A stretch of 25,903 nt of DNA from a bacterium. Lineage in GTDB: Bacteria; B130-G9. The position numbers were made by a program, and so were the translations under genes. The first letter of the stretch is position 1, and every line of letters starts with the position of its first letter. The stretch is taken from positions 1 through 25,903 of the forward strand of contig DATLAJ010000014.1 of the NCBI GenBank assembly GCA_035527515.1. The letters are read 5' to 3'. Shown here in pieces: positions 15,763 through 23,627 of this stretch. The notes under the pieces are model-generated. The model was given only the letters and a program-made list of their open reading frames with translations. It ran no database searches and was not told where the DNA came from.

Positions 15763-17610
15763 CTATCGGCTGCTTGATTGGCGATGGGCTGCATTGACTC
15801 TCACGACTTCATCTGAGGCGAGCTCCCCTGGGGTGCGAGCCGACCAAGGGCGGCCTATATTGGAAACACTTATGGGAGCCGAGGCTCTCGGCCCGTGGGC
15901 GGTCCACTCGCCGCTCGTGTCGATGTCAACCAGATAGTAGTTATAGACTGTCCCTGATACATCCTCGTCCACAAAGGCGTAGGATGCGCCGGACGAGGCT
16001 GAGCCCTGCGCGGCGATCAGGCCGCTTATGCAGCGGTAGCTTTTACCCCCCGCCTCGGAGCGGTAGAGCAGGAACCCGGCGTTGTCTATCTCGGCGCCCG
16101 TCTCCCACTGGAGGACGATCTTTGCCGGCAAGGCAGTCGCCGTGAACGACACGAGCTCAACGTAGGACACACTGTGGAATCCGTAGTGGAAGCCCATGTC
16201 AACAACGCCCAAGTCTTTATAGTCTGCGCTGTCTCTCTTGTCAGTCGAGTAAACGCTGTTAACCAGTGAACTAGCGTAGTAGGCAGTGTTGTCACCCAAG
16301 TTAACTGGGCCCGGGCTCACGTTCTGGTCCAGAAAGTAACCCTCAGTGACGATGGTGGAGCGCTTCTGGAAGTTGGGGTCCACCACGATGTTGTTGCCGG
16401 TGCCGGGATACGCGCTGGTGCCGTTCCCATACCAGATATCCGAATGGTGAATTTTGCAGGTCCCGTTGAAGCCATCATCGTAGAAACCTTTGTCGTCGTC
16501 ATCCGGCCAGAAGATGTTGTTGGCGCCCTCGATGTCAATGTTCTTGCAGTTGTGGCTCATATAGACTTCGTAGCCGGCGTTGTCGGCGACGGTTACGTTA
16601 TAGACCCTGAACTTCTGGTACAAGCCCCAACTGGACATATAGATGCCGCCGCCCTGATCGTCGGTCCAACTTTCATCTCCGGAATAAGCGCGTGAGCGGA
16701 TCTCGTTCAGAACTATCAGGTCGTTGAACAGGATGTGCTCGATTCTGGGATGATTCGACTCATCCACGTAGTCGAACCAATAGACTCCGCCGCCCTGACA
16801 AGCCTTGTTGCTGTGAATGCAACAGTGCTTTATGATTGCCGGGCCGTAGTTCGAGCAGATACCTCCGCCGCCCATGCCGGTCTCGTTGTCGTGGATGAGA
16901 CAGTTCTCGATCGTGACCGTGGGCTCATTACCGTCTTTGCACTGGCGCAGGTAGATGCCTCCGCCGCCTGCACGGGCAGATTCCCAGGTGCCGTCTCCAT
17001 ACTGCCCAGACCAGTCGTAGTCGCCATCGCCGTCCCGCGATGCAAACGTCCCTTTGGCGTAGTTGTCAGTTATCTCGCAGTCCTTTATCAGCAGGTTCGT
17101 CGCTAGGTAACAGTAAATGCCGCCGCCATTGGCAACCTCGACATTTGCGTCATAATTGGAGCTAGAGCTGCTCGTGACAGAACCGCCCCTGATCGTCAAG
17201 CCCTCAAGCGTGAAATTGCTGACCCCCTCGATATTCATCACCCGTGTGGTGGGGATAGCCTTGGTGCCCTTGGCGTCGAGGATTGTCATACCCATCCCCG
17301 CACCCTTCAGAGTGATTCCGCCGTGGGAACTATCTATTGAGATCGGGAATGTCTCCCCGGTGGGCGAGGGGATGTAAGTGCCTGCCTGGAGGTGGATAAC
17401 ATCACCCGAGACGACCTCAGGCCTGTCGAGAGCGTATTTGATCGTCTTCCAGGCCTCTGTCCAGCTCTTACCGTTGTAGGATCCGATGTCTTGGCCGTTA
17501 GTCTTGACGTAATACTCTTCATAGTCGTCGGCTAGCGCCCCGAACACTGTCACTAGAACCAGAGCTAAGACCAGAGCAACAGCAAATACAAGTTCTCTTC
17601 TAAATAACAT
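15763..17610 (-). CDS. Secreted right-handed beta-helix protein 2
   Basis: This 615-residue protein has a signal peptide (MLFRRELVFAVALVLALVLV then TVFGALA) with AAGGAG six bases before the ATG. The mature part starts YEEYYVKTNGQDIGSYNG, then a DUF1565-like GDVIHLQAGTYIPS segment and many parallel beta-helix coils (GGGIYCYLATNLLIKDCEI, VTIENCLIHDNETG, GGGICSNYGPAIIKHCCI). It ends with the same fibronectin-like module as its paralogue (KIVLQWETGAEIDNAGF, YLVDIDTSGEWTAHGP), then a different ~40-residue Arg/Ser-rich tail. Cysteine pairs in the coils could be structural. It is likely exported; no enzymatic motif is recognised. It is the first gene after the duplicated promoter-leader region and is followed by peptide 2. 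Confidence 0.85.
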   Translation of the reverse strand: MLFRRELVFAVALVLALVLVTVFGALADDYEEYYVKTNGQDIGSYNGKSWTEAWKTIKYALDRPEVVSGDVIHLQAGTYIPSPTGETFPISIDSSHGGITLKGAGMGMTILDAKGTKAIPTTRVMNIEGVSNFTLEGLTIRGGSVTSSSSSNYDANVEVANGGGIYCYLATNLLIKDCEITDNYAKGTFASRDGDGDYDWSGQYGDGTWESARAGGGGIYLRQCKDGNEPTVTIENCLIHDNETGMGGGGICSNYGPAIIKHCCIHSNKACQGGGVYWFDYVDESNHPRIEHILFNDLIVLNEIRSRAYSGDESWTDDQGGGIYMSSWGLYQKFRVYNVTVADNAGYEVYMSHNCKNIDIEGANNIFWPDDDDKGFYDDGFNGTCKIHHSDIWYGNGTSAYPGTGNNIVVDPNFQKRSTIVTEGYFLDQNVSPGPVNLGDNTAYYASSLVNSVYSTDKRDSADYKDLGVVDMGFHYGFHSVSYVELVSFTATALPAKIVLQWETGAEIDNAGFLLYRSEAGGKSYRCISGLIAAQGSASSGASYAFVDEDVSGTVYNYYLVDIDTSGEWTAHGPRASAPISVSNIGRPWSARTPGELASDEVVRVNAAHRQSSSR

Positions 17611-18034
17611 GGTTTACTCCTTCTGTTAGATGACACACATCAGTCAATGCACGCCTTCGGTTGAGGCCTTTTGTGCTACGGAAAGGTCTGACACCTTCAG
17701 TCCCAGCGTCACTTCTCACCTCCAGTATGTTCAAACAGGGCATCAAGCGTGCATCCAAACGCCTCGACCAGAAGTCCCGCACCTCCTTCAGTGTTCTGGC
17801 CGCTCCTGTGTTGAATGAAAGTTGAGTAGGTCTGGACAATTTAGACATAATGCCGAGCGAATGCTGTTCCATAACGCAGGGCCACCAGGCACGTGCAGAT
17901 GCCACGCCTCGGCGCAGCGTCCGCGATAGCCCTAAGCCCAAATGATTAATAACCCAACACCTGCTCAGCATTTCTAACCTAACTTAAGGTAGTTGCAGGT
18001 TGGGGAGAAAAGAAACCCGGCTCGATGCCAGGTT
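17611..18034. other. 5' untranslated/uncertain region before beta-helix 2
   Basis: No reliable gene. A 123-codon minus-strand frame (17600-17971) crosses it but runs into the beta-helix 2 start and has a composition I do not trust. On the minus strand at 17774-17709 another frame reads LLVEAFGCTLDALFEHTGGE and stops; this resembles the C-terminal end of an XRE helix-turn-helix domain but lacks the rest, so at best it is a remnant. An imperfect palindrome (AGGCCTTTT...GGAAAGGTCT) lies near 17664-17692. Confidence 0.4.
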
Positions 18035-18054
18035 GGAAAGGAGGTAGGAAACAG

Positions 18055-18114
18055 CTAATTTAGCGAGTTCCTATCGCCCTTCTTGTTACTTCTCCAAAAT
18101 CCCCAAATCAGCAT
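18055..18114 (-). CDS. Possible 19-codon leader peptide in copy A
   Basis: MLIWGFWRSNKKGDRNSLN, starting about 30 bases after the predicted transcription start, with a weak AAGG four bases before the ATG. Copy B encodes the same first 13 residues. Its stop lies inside the hairpin. It could be a leader peptide; conservation may only reflect recent duplication. Confidence 0.3.
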   Translation of the reverse strand: MLIWGFWRSNKKGDRNSLN

Positions 18115-18148
18115 ACAACCTTACTTAATATGTTACACAAACCAACCA

Positions 18149-18177
18149 ACTATATGGCGTCAAGATCGCCTTGTCAA
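18149..18177 (-). promoter_or_regulatory. Sigma70 promoter, copy A
   Basis: Minus strand TTGACA (18177-18172), 17 bases, TATAGT (18154-18149). Near-consensus, oriented toward the beta-helix/peptide genes. Confidence 0.8.
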
Positions 18178-18265
18178 GCTTTTTTTCTGAAACTTCAAGC
18201 TAGTCCAGGTTCCAAAATCTTGACCAGAAAGGGGGGTAGGAAACAGCTAATTTAGCGAGTTCCTA

Positions 18266-18307
18266 TCAGCCCTTCTTGTTACTTCTCCAAAATCCCCAAA
18301 TCAACAT
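18266..18307 (-). CDS. Possible 13-codon leader peptide in copy B
   Basis: MLIWGFWRSNKKG then TGA. A one-base difference from copy A just after GGC shifts the end, so only the first 13 residues are shared. The same weak AAGG precedes the ATG. Confidence 0.3.
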   Translation of the reverse strand: MLIWGFWRSNKKG

Positions 18308-18339
18308 ACAACCTTAACTTATATATACTACACAAAACA

Positions 18340-18368
18340 ACTATATGGCGTCAAGACCTACTTGTCAA
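18340..18368 (-). promoter_or_regulatory. Sigma70 promoter, copy B
   Basis: Minus strand TTGACA (18368-18363), 17 bases, TATAGT (18345-18340). Both boxes and the spacing are identical to copy A. Confidence 0.8.
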
Positions 18369-18583
18369 GCTTTTCTCAAGGAGTTTCCATAATGCTTTGT
18401 CTTGGGCGGCCAATCCCACGCTTTCCTCGCCATAAACCAAGCCATAGGGCCAAGCAACGCCTGAATTAAAATCGAAAAATGTGAAGACTTCTGACCGAAG
18501 CGAGCTCGGTCGGGCTTGATATTGGCGGCCCAAACGGCAACTCTTAGCACAATCTCGATTACTCCTTCACAAAATGGCCGCAA

Positions 18584-21259
18584 ATGCAGAGCAAAGAGAA
18601 CAACAGGGCCGTATCGGCGAGCGGATTCTGGGCAAGAAACCCACTCGTCGCGCCAGCGATCGCACTCTGCGCCGGCATCTGGCTCGGCAGATACCTGTTT
18701 CTTGACGTTCTTGGCGCCCTGCTTTTGGCCATCTTCCTCATAGTCGCTGCCGCAACCATGCGCCTCGCCCGGCCCCGCTACTGGCTCGCTCCGCTCTTTC
18801 TGGCAATCGCAATGCTCGGCCTCGCCTGGCAAAATATCAGCAGCATGGCCCCTGCGGACCCACTCCCTCCCGGCAAGGTCGAAGGTCTGCTCCGGGGCAG
18901 AGTCTGCGACCAGCCGCAGGTCTCCCAGATTCACAACAGCACCAGAATCATGCTCAACAACTGCGTTATAGAATGCAAGGATGGCGGGAGAGAACAACTC
19001 CCGTATAAGGTCCAGCTCAGCATCAGGGCAGACACGCACAACCTGTGGCCCACGTCCAGTCTCAAGTTCGACGAATCCGACCCTCGCCATTTCACGAAGG
19101 CGACGGCAAGCACAATAGACCCCAAGCGAGACCTCAACTATGGCGATATTCTCGAGGCGACTGTCAGCCTGGTCAAACCATCCAGCGTACGCAATCCTGG
19201 CGGCTTCGATGCCCGCGAATACTATGCTCAGCGCGGGGTCCTGCGCCGCGCATACTGCTCTTCGGAGGCAACTGTCAGGGTCATTCAAGCGAGTGATGAC
19301 GGCCTCTTCACGATGGCAGTCAACATCCTGTGGGAGTGGCGGCGGCGCTTTCGCAACCTGCTAGAAACAACCTGCGACGCTCACCGTGTGCCGATTATGA
19401 GAGCATTGATACTAGGCCAACGCTCCGACATCACGCCGAGCGAACGGGACCGTCTGGAGCGATTGGGCGTTGCACACATCGTAACGGTCTCAGGACTCCA
19501 TATCGGCTTCGTAGCATTCTTCTTCTATAAGATAATAAGAGAGCTACTTTTATTCCTCGGCCTCACAGCCCGAGGGACACTTGCCAGGCGCCTGACGTGT
19601 GTCGGAACGATGGTGCCGGTCATTACCTACGTGATGATCGTGCCGTCAAGACACTCCACATCCAGGGCCGCGATCATTGCTCTATGCTACCTTCTGACCA
19701 GGGCAATTGACCGCCATCGGGAATACCTGAACATCATCGCGCTCGCCGCAATCATCATTCTCATACCGAATCCAGGAGCGCTGTTCGAGGCGAGCTTTCA
19801 GCTGTCCTTTACGGCCACGATAGGCCTCTCGCTCGCACTCCGCTTCGTCATGGTCAATATACCATCTTACTGGCGGCTTTACAGCAAAGGCCAAACGCTT
19901 GCCTCTAACGAGGAGAACCGCAGTATCCCGCGTTTGCTGGAATTACTGTTCGCTTCGATGCCGAGCTGGACGAAACGCGCGGCGCCTTTTCCGCCTCCCA
20001 AGCGGTCGCGGTTCGCGAAATTCGTGCGCAGAGTGATTCCCACATACGTGATCGGACTATTCGTCGTGTCATTGGCCGCCTCAATATCCATCGCCCCAAT
20101 CCTGGCTCTCTGGTTCGGCCGCGTAACCATTATTGGACCCGTCGCTAATTGCTTCGTCATTCCTTTCGCGGCGTGGTCCGTGAACTTCCTGCTGCTCGCG
20201 TTTTTCGCTCTCCCGATGAGCGAGCCTATCTCGGTCTGCCTACTCAAGCTCGCCGACCTATTTACCGCAATTATGGAATTGTTCATCAGGGCATTCGGCA
20301 AGGTGCCGTGGTCCTCGGTAACTCTATCGACGCCCAGCCTCGCCACTTGTGCCGTGTTCTACGTCGCTCTGGTGTCCGCATGCGCTCTCCTCCTGCTGTG
20401 GCCAACGCGAAGATGGCTCATCGCAACGGCCGTGGCAGCGCTCGTTCTCATCTTATCAGTCTTCGTGGGGGCGAGATGGCCCTCCGATCTGCTTCGCGTG
20501 ACGTTTCTGGACGTGGGTTGGGGCTTCTCGTGCGTTCTCGAGGCGCCGGGGGGCAAGGTAGCAGTGATCGACGGCGGAGGCTCCGTCCGAGGCCCCTCGG
20601 ACGTGGGCAGAAACGTCCTGCTGCCCTACTTGCGGCATCGAGGCATCAAGCGAATCGACTACCTCGTCCTGAGTAACCCGCATAGCGAGCGCATCGATGG
20701 CCTGTTCTCGCTGCTCGACGAGGCGGGCTCCGGCGCTCTGGGCAGCCTCCAGATCGGCCAGGTCATTGTTCGCGATTTCGAGTGCACCAGCAGGAAATAC
20801 AATAAGTTCCGCGCTGCCATCAGTCAGCTCGAGCTGCCGGTGACTGAAATAGGCAATCTGACGGGGCTGAAACTGTTGTCCTTCGCCGAGAACTCGCTAG
20901 TTGTCAGGCTGGAGTTCGGCCACTTCTCGATGCTGTTCCTCAGCGACCCCGGTCGCCTCTCGCAGATACTCCTATCCGAATACGGCGCCGCGCTCAGGAG
21001 CACGATACTCGTCGTTCCCGAGGGCTACGAGACATCTGTGCAGAGCTCGTTCATGGAGCTGGTCTCCCCCAAGGCCCTGATCGTATCCGGCGCCGATCAA
21101 CGTCGCATGAGACCTCGGGCCAAAAGACAGGTTCCGCCTTTGCAATATGAGATCGACAAAGGCAAAATCTATAAAACAAATGCGGCGCATTGCGTCATCA
21201 TCGAGTCGGACGGGCGGAGCTGGCGTGCGCTGACGCCTTTCGTCCAACAGAATGAATAA
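18584..21259 (+). CDS. comEC: ComEC/Rec2-family DNA uptake protein with degenerate C-terminal domain
   Basis: This is an 891-residue polytopic membrane protein. Order: N-terminal hydrophobic segments and DUF4131-like soluble domain (about 20-210), the Competence domain with VTVSGLHIGF and long membrane helices (about 255-600), and a C-terminal metallo-beta-lactamase-like domain (about 635-885). ComEC forms the inner-membrane channel for single-stranded DNA in transformation. The C-terminal domain keeps the fold markers (FLDVG, VIDGGG, VGRNVLLPYLRHRGI, VSGADQ) but lacks the usual metal ligands: SHPHADH-type is SNPHSER (697-703), GD is SD, and HHGS is EGYE. The ATG at 18584 has no clear ribosome site. 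It heads a plus-strand run with two glycosyltransferase genes. Confidence 0.9.
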   Translation: MQSKENNRAVSASGFWARNPLVAPAIALCAGIWLGRYLFLDVLGALLLAIFLIVAAATMRLARPRYWLAPLFLAIAMLGLAWQNISSMAPADPLPPGKVEGLLRGRVCDQPQVSQIHNSTRIMLNNCVIECKDGGREQLPYKVQLSIRADTHNLWPTSSLKFDESDPRHFTKATASTIDPKRDLNYGDILEATVSLVKPSSVRNPGGFDAREYYAQRGVLRRAYCSSEATVRVIQASDDGLFTMAVNILWEWRRRFRNLLETTCDAHRVPIMRALILGQRSDITPSERDRLERLGVAHIVTVSGLHIGFVAFFFYKIIRELLLFLGLTARGTLARRLTCVGTMVPVITYVMIVPSRHSTSRAAIIALCYLLTRAIDRHREYLNIIALAAIIILIPNPGALFEASFQLSFTATIGLSLALRFVMVNIPSYWRLYSKGQTLASNEENRSIPRLLELLFASMPSWTKRAAPFPPPKRSRFAKFVRRVIPTYVIGLFVVSLAASISIAPILALWFGRVTIIGPVANCFVIPFAAWSVNFLLLAFFALPMSEPISVCLLKLADLFTAIMELFIRAFGKVPWSSVTLSTPSLATCAVFYVALVSACALLLLWPTRRWLIATAVAALVLILSVFVGARWPSDLLRVTFLDVGWGFSCVLEAPGGKVAVIDGGGSVRGPSDVGRNVLLPYLRHRGIKRIDYLVLSNPHSERIDGLFSLLDEAGSGALGSLQIGQVIVRDFECTSRKYNKFRAAISQLELPVTEIGNLTGLKLLSFAENSLVVRLEFGHFSMLFLSDPGRLSQILLSEYGAALRSTILVVPEGYETSVQSSFMELVSPKALIVSGADQRRMRPRAKRQVPPLQYEIDKGKIYKTNAAHCVIIESDGRSWRALTPFVQQNE

Positions 21260-21297
21260 GTAATCGAGTTACGGTTCTTGAAGCAAGAACAGCTACA

Positions 21298-22446
21298 ATG
21301 AGAATTGGGATTGATGGGTCGGCGATGCTCAAGGAGCCGACCGGCATAGGTCGATACACCAAGTGCCTGGTTGAGGCGCTGGCACAAGCGGCCCCGGAGG
21401 ATGAGTTTGTCGTGCTTACGGTCTCATACAAGGATGCTCCGCCCAAAAATCTGTTCGCGGACTGCCCGAACGTGTCCGTTGTCCACAAAAAGTGGCCCGG
21501 CAAGGCCGTTTTGGCGCTCTGGGAGCACTTCCGTTGGCCGACGGTGGAGAATGCAATCGGGAGGGTCGATCTCTTCCACACCCCGAACAACTTCGTCATC
21601 CCGCAGAGAAAAGGTAAACGCATCACAACGATTCACGATCTTTTCTTTATGAAGCATCCTGCCGAGACGCACAAGACCGGCGGACGGTACCACTATCGCG
21701 TGCTGCCGAAGGTCATCCACGAGGCCGACCACATAATTGCCGTCTCACAGGCCACCGCCGACCAAGTGAAGGAGTTTTTTGGCGTAGCGGAGGAAAGAAT
21801 CTCAATAGTGCATCAGGGCATCGAGGACCGGTTTTTCGCCGAGACGCAAGCGCCAACTCGCGCTTCGCAGCAAAGCGCTGCCAACCGCCAACAGCCAACC
21901 GATCAGCCCTACGCATTGCATTTCGGGACGATCGAGCCCCGGAAGGGGATCGATACGCTGCTCGACGCGATGCAGCTGCTTTGGAGCAGGCGAGGTTTTT
22001 CTGGGACACTGGTTCTGGCGGGTCTAAAGGGTTGGGGCTGCGAAGAGCTTTTGAGAAGATGTGATGATATGGCCAAGCGCTGGCCGCTTCACCTGACCGG
22101 TTATGTGCCCGAGGAGTCAGTGGCGACTCTTTTGGCAGGAGCGCGCATCGTTGTCGTGCCGTCAAGGGACGAGGGCTTCGGCCTCCCTGGGCTCGAGGCG
22201 ATGGCGGCTGGCGTTCCCGTAATCTCCACCAGACGAGGCGCTTTGCCTGAGATATACGCCGATGCGCCGCTTTACTTCGAGTGTGGCGAGGCTACGGAGC
22301 TTGCCCAGCGCATCGCGGCGCTTTGGGACGACGCTGGCCTGCGGGCCGAGATGATCGCGAAGGGCCGAGAGCAGGCCTCGCACTTCACCTGGCAAAAGAC
22401 AGCCGCAAAGACGCTTTCGATCTATCGGAAGGTCTGCGGGCAGTAG
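21298..22446 (+). CDS. Glycosyltransferase family 4 (GT-B)
   Basis: This 382-residue cytoplasmic or membrane-associated glycosyltransferase transfers a sugar, probably in surface polysaccharide or LPS synthesis. Seen: GIDGSAM...TGIGRYT at the N-terminus, FHTPNNFVIP and TIHDLFFM in the acceptor domain, then HFGTIEPRKGIDTLLDA, VPSRDEGFGLPGLEAMAAG (E-x7-E motif) and VISTRRGALPEI in the donor domain. Between the domains lies a Gln/Ala-rich stretch (SAANRQQPTDQP) encoded by a dispersed-repeat copy; it replaces a linker, so activity need not be affected. The gene lies 38 bases after comEC and 2 bases before the GT9 gene. Confidence 0.92.
   Translation: MRIGIDGSAMLKEPTGIGRYTKCLVEALAQAAPEDEFVVLTVSYKDAPPKNLFADCPNVSVVHKKWPGKAVLALWEHFRWPTVENAIGRVDLFHTPNNFVIPQRKGKRITTIHDLFFMKHPAETHKTGGRYHYRVLPKVIHEADHIIAVSQATADQVKEFFGVAEERISIVHQGIEDRFFAETQAPTRASQQSAANRQQPTDQPYALHFGTIEPRKGIDTLLDAMQLLWSRRGFSGTLVLAGLKGWGCEELLRRCDDMAKRWPLHLTGYVPEESVATLLAGARIVVVPSRDEGFGLPGLEAMAAGVPVISTRRGALPEIYADAPLYFECGEATELAQRIAALWDDAGLRAEMIAKGREQASHFTWQKTAAKTLSIYRKVCGQ
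21877..21900 (+). repeat. In-frame copy of the GCTGCCAAC...AACAGCC repeat
   Basis: GCTGCCAACCGCCAACAGCC then AACC, matching 21 of 24 bases with 13706-13683 on the other strand. Here it reads AANRQQPT; in beta-helix 1 it reads LPTANSRL, so the reading frame differs. Confidence 0.6.
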
Positions 22447-22448
22447 TA

Positions 22449-23597
22449 ATGACGCGCTACATCTACCGCAAGCGAAGGCTGAGGCTCGCGGCCGCGCTCT
22501 TCGACATCATCGGTGGCGGCGTCTATCGGCTCCTCGGCCTGTTCCGACGCAATCCAGATTGTGCTCTCGAATCCCTTCCGGATGCGCCCAAGATAGCCCT
22601 TGTGAGGCTCGACGGCATCGGCGACATCCTTGCAGCGCTGCCGGCCGCAAGGGCGCTCAAGGAACGCTTCCCGGACGGGGTCTTAGCCCTTGTCGTCCGC
22701 AAACAGGTGGCCGAACTCATCGCCAATATCCCCTTCGTCGATGACGTCCTCGCAATAGACTGCAGTCCCTATGCCCCACGCACTCCGATCATCCAGTCAA
22801 TCCGCCTCATAATGCGCCTCAACAAAATGCTGAAAGCTCGCGATTTCGATGTCGCAATTGACCCACGCGGCGACCCACGCGTGATCTGGGCCATGTGCCA
22901 TGCCCGCATCCCAATAAGGATTGGCGCGAGCTCCGCGGGCGGAGGGTTTCTGCTCAGCGCGGCAGTGGAGTATCGCAGAGATGTGCGCGAGGCTGAGCAC
23001 AACCTGAAAGTGGCGGCAGTCTTAGGCGCAGAGCCGAGGGTAAGATCGGTCAAGCTCTGTCCCGAGCCAGCTCTCGTGGAGGCATTACTCAACGAGCATC
23101 CGGGCCTTCGCAACCCGTTCTTTGTGGTCCATCCCGGCGCCTCAATGCCAACAAAGACCTGGCCATCGGACCGGTTCGCTGGCGTCATCGACGCAATTGC
23201 CGAGAGGCATGGATTGCTTCCCGTGATCGTGGGAGGAGAGGATGCCCTGACGTGCGCCGAGACGATCGCGCACTCTTGCCAAAGCACGCTTGTCAACCTC
23301 GCCGGCAGGACGGACCTCAGAGAGCTCGTCGCACTTCTGTCGCGGGCCAAGCTGTTCTTGGGCAACGATTCGGGTCCTGCCCAGATCGCTGCCCGTGTCG
23401 GCATTCCGACAGTAATCGTCTTCAGCGGGACGAACGATGTCTCGGTCTGGCGGCCGGCCGGCGAGAACGTGGCGGTGTTGTCCTACGCTGTGGATTGCAG
23501 CCCGTGCGAGCTCCGCTTCTGCCCTAGCCTCAAGTGCCTCCTCGGGATCAGCGTGGAAGAGGTCGTGGCGGCTGCGGAGCGTCTCCTGACAACTTGA
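22449..23597 (+). CDS. Glycosyltransferase family 9 (heptosyltransferase-like)
   Basis: This 382-residue protein starts at ATG 22449, directly after the GT4 stop (TAG TA ATG); the frame is open farther upstream, but that part lies in the GT4 gene. Motifs: ALVRLDGIGDILAALPAARAL (split) near residue 50, HPGASMPTKTWP in the donor domain, LAGRTDLRELVALLS, and LGNDSGPAQIAARVGIPTV. These are hallmarks of ADP-heptose:LPS heptosyltransferases, which add heptose to the LPS core at the inner membrane. The actual sugar is not proven. Near-overlap with GT4 implies coupled translation. Confidence 0.92.
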   Translation: MTRYIYRKRRLRLAAALFDIIGGGVYRLLGLFRRNPDCALESLPDAPKIALVRLDGIGDILAALPAARALKERFPDGVLALVVRKQVAELIANIPFVDDVLAIDCSPYAPRTPIIQSIRLIMRLNKMLKARDFDVAIDPRGDPRVIWAMCHARIPIRIGASSAGGGFLLSAAVEYRRDVREAEHNLKVAAVLGAEPRVRSVKLCPEPALVEALLNEHPGLRNPFFVVHPGASMPTKTWPSDRFAGVIDAIAERHGLLPVIVGGEDALTCAETIAHSCQSTLVNLAGRTDLRELVALLSRAKLFLGNDSGPAQIAARVGIPTVIVFSGTNDVSVWRPAGENVAVLSYAVDCSPCELRFCPSLKCLLGISVEEVVAAAERLLTT

Positions 23598-23627
23598 GAC
23601 TACATCCGGCAAGGAGGGAGAACAGCC

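Larger units (their letters stand above)
18035..18185 (-). repeat. Promoter-leader direct repeat, copy A
   Basis: About 150 bases repeated 191 bases away (copy B, 18226-18376) with few substitutions and small indels. Each copy reads on the minus strand as promoter, short leader frame and imperfect hairpin. In copy A the hairpin is TAGGAAACAGCTAA (18045-18058) with TTAGCGAGTTCCTA (18060-18073), pairing at 11 of 14. Confidence 0.85.
18226..18376 (-). repeat. Promoter-leader direct repeat, copy B
   Basis: The second copy of the unit described for 18035-18185. The promoter boxes, leader start and hairpin (18237-18265) are kept; the spacer between -10 and the leader frame is the most diverged part. 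Confidence 0.85.

Noticed and set aside
17600-17971. 123-codon minus-strand frame before beta-helix 2
   Set aside because: Overlaps the firm start of beta-helix 2, has a mixed composition and no recognisable motif.
18392-18469. 25-codon plus-strand frame with AAGGAG eight bases upstream
   Set aside because: The ribosome-site match is good, but the translation (MLCLGRPIPRFPRHKPSHRA...) shows no family, there is no second copy, and it may be chance.
18365-19288. 307-codon minus-strand open frame overlapping the start of comEC
   Set aside because: Lies opposite the well-supported ComEC frame, and its translation has no recognisable domain. It also overlaps the duplicated promoter region.
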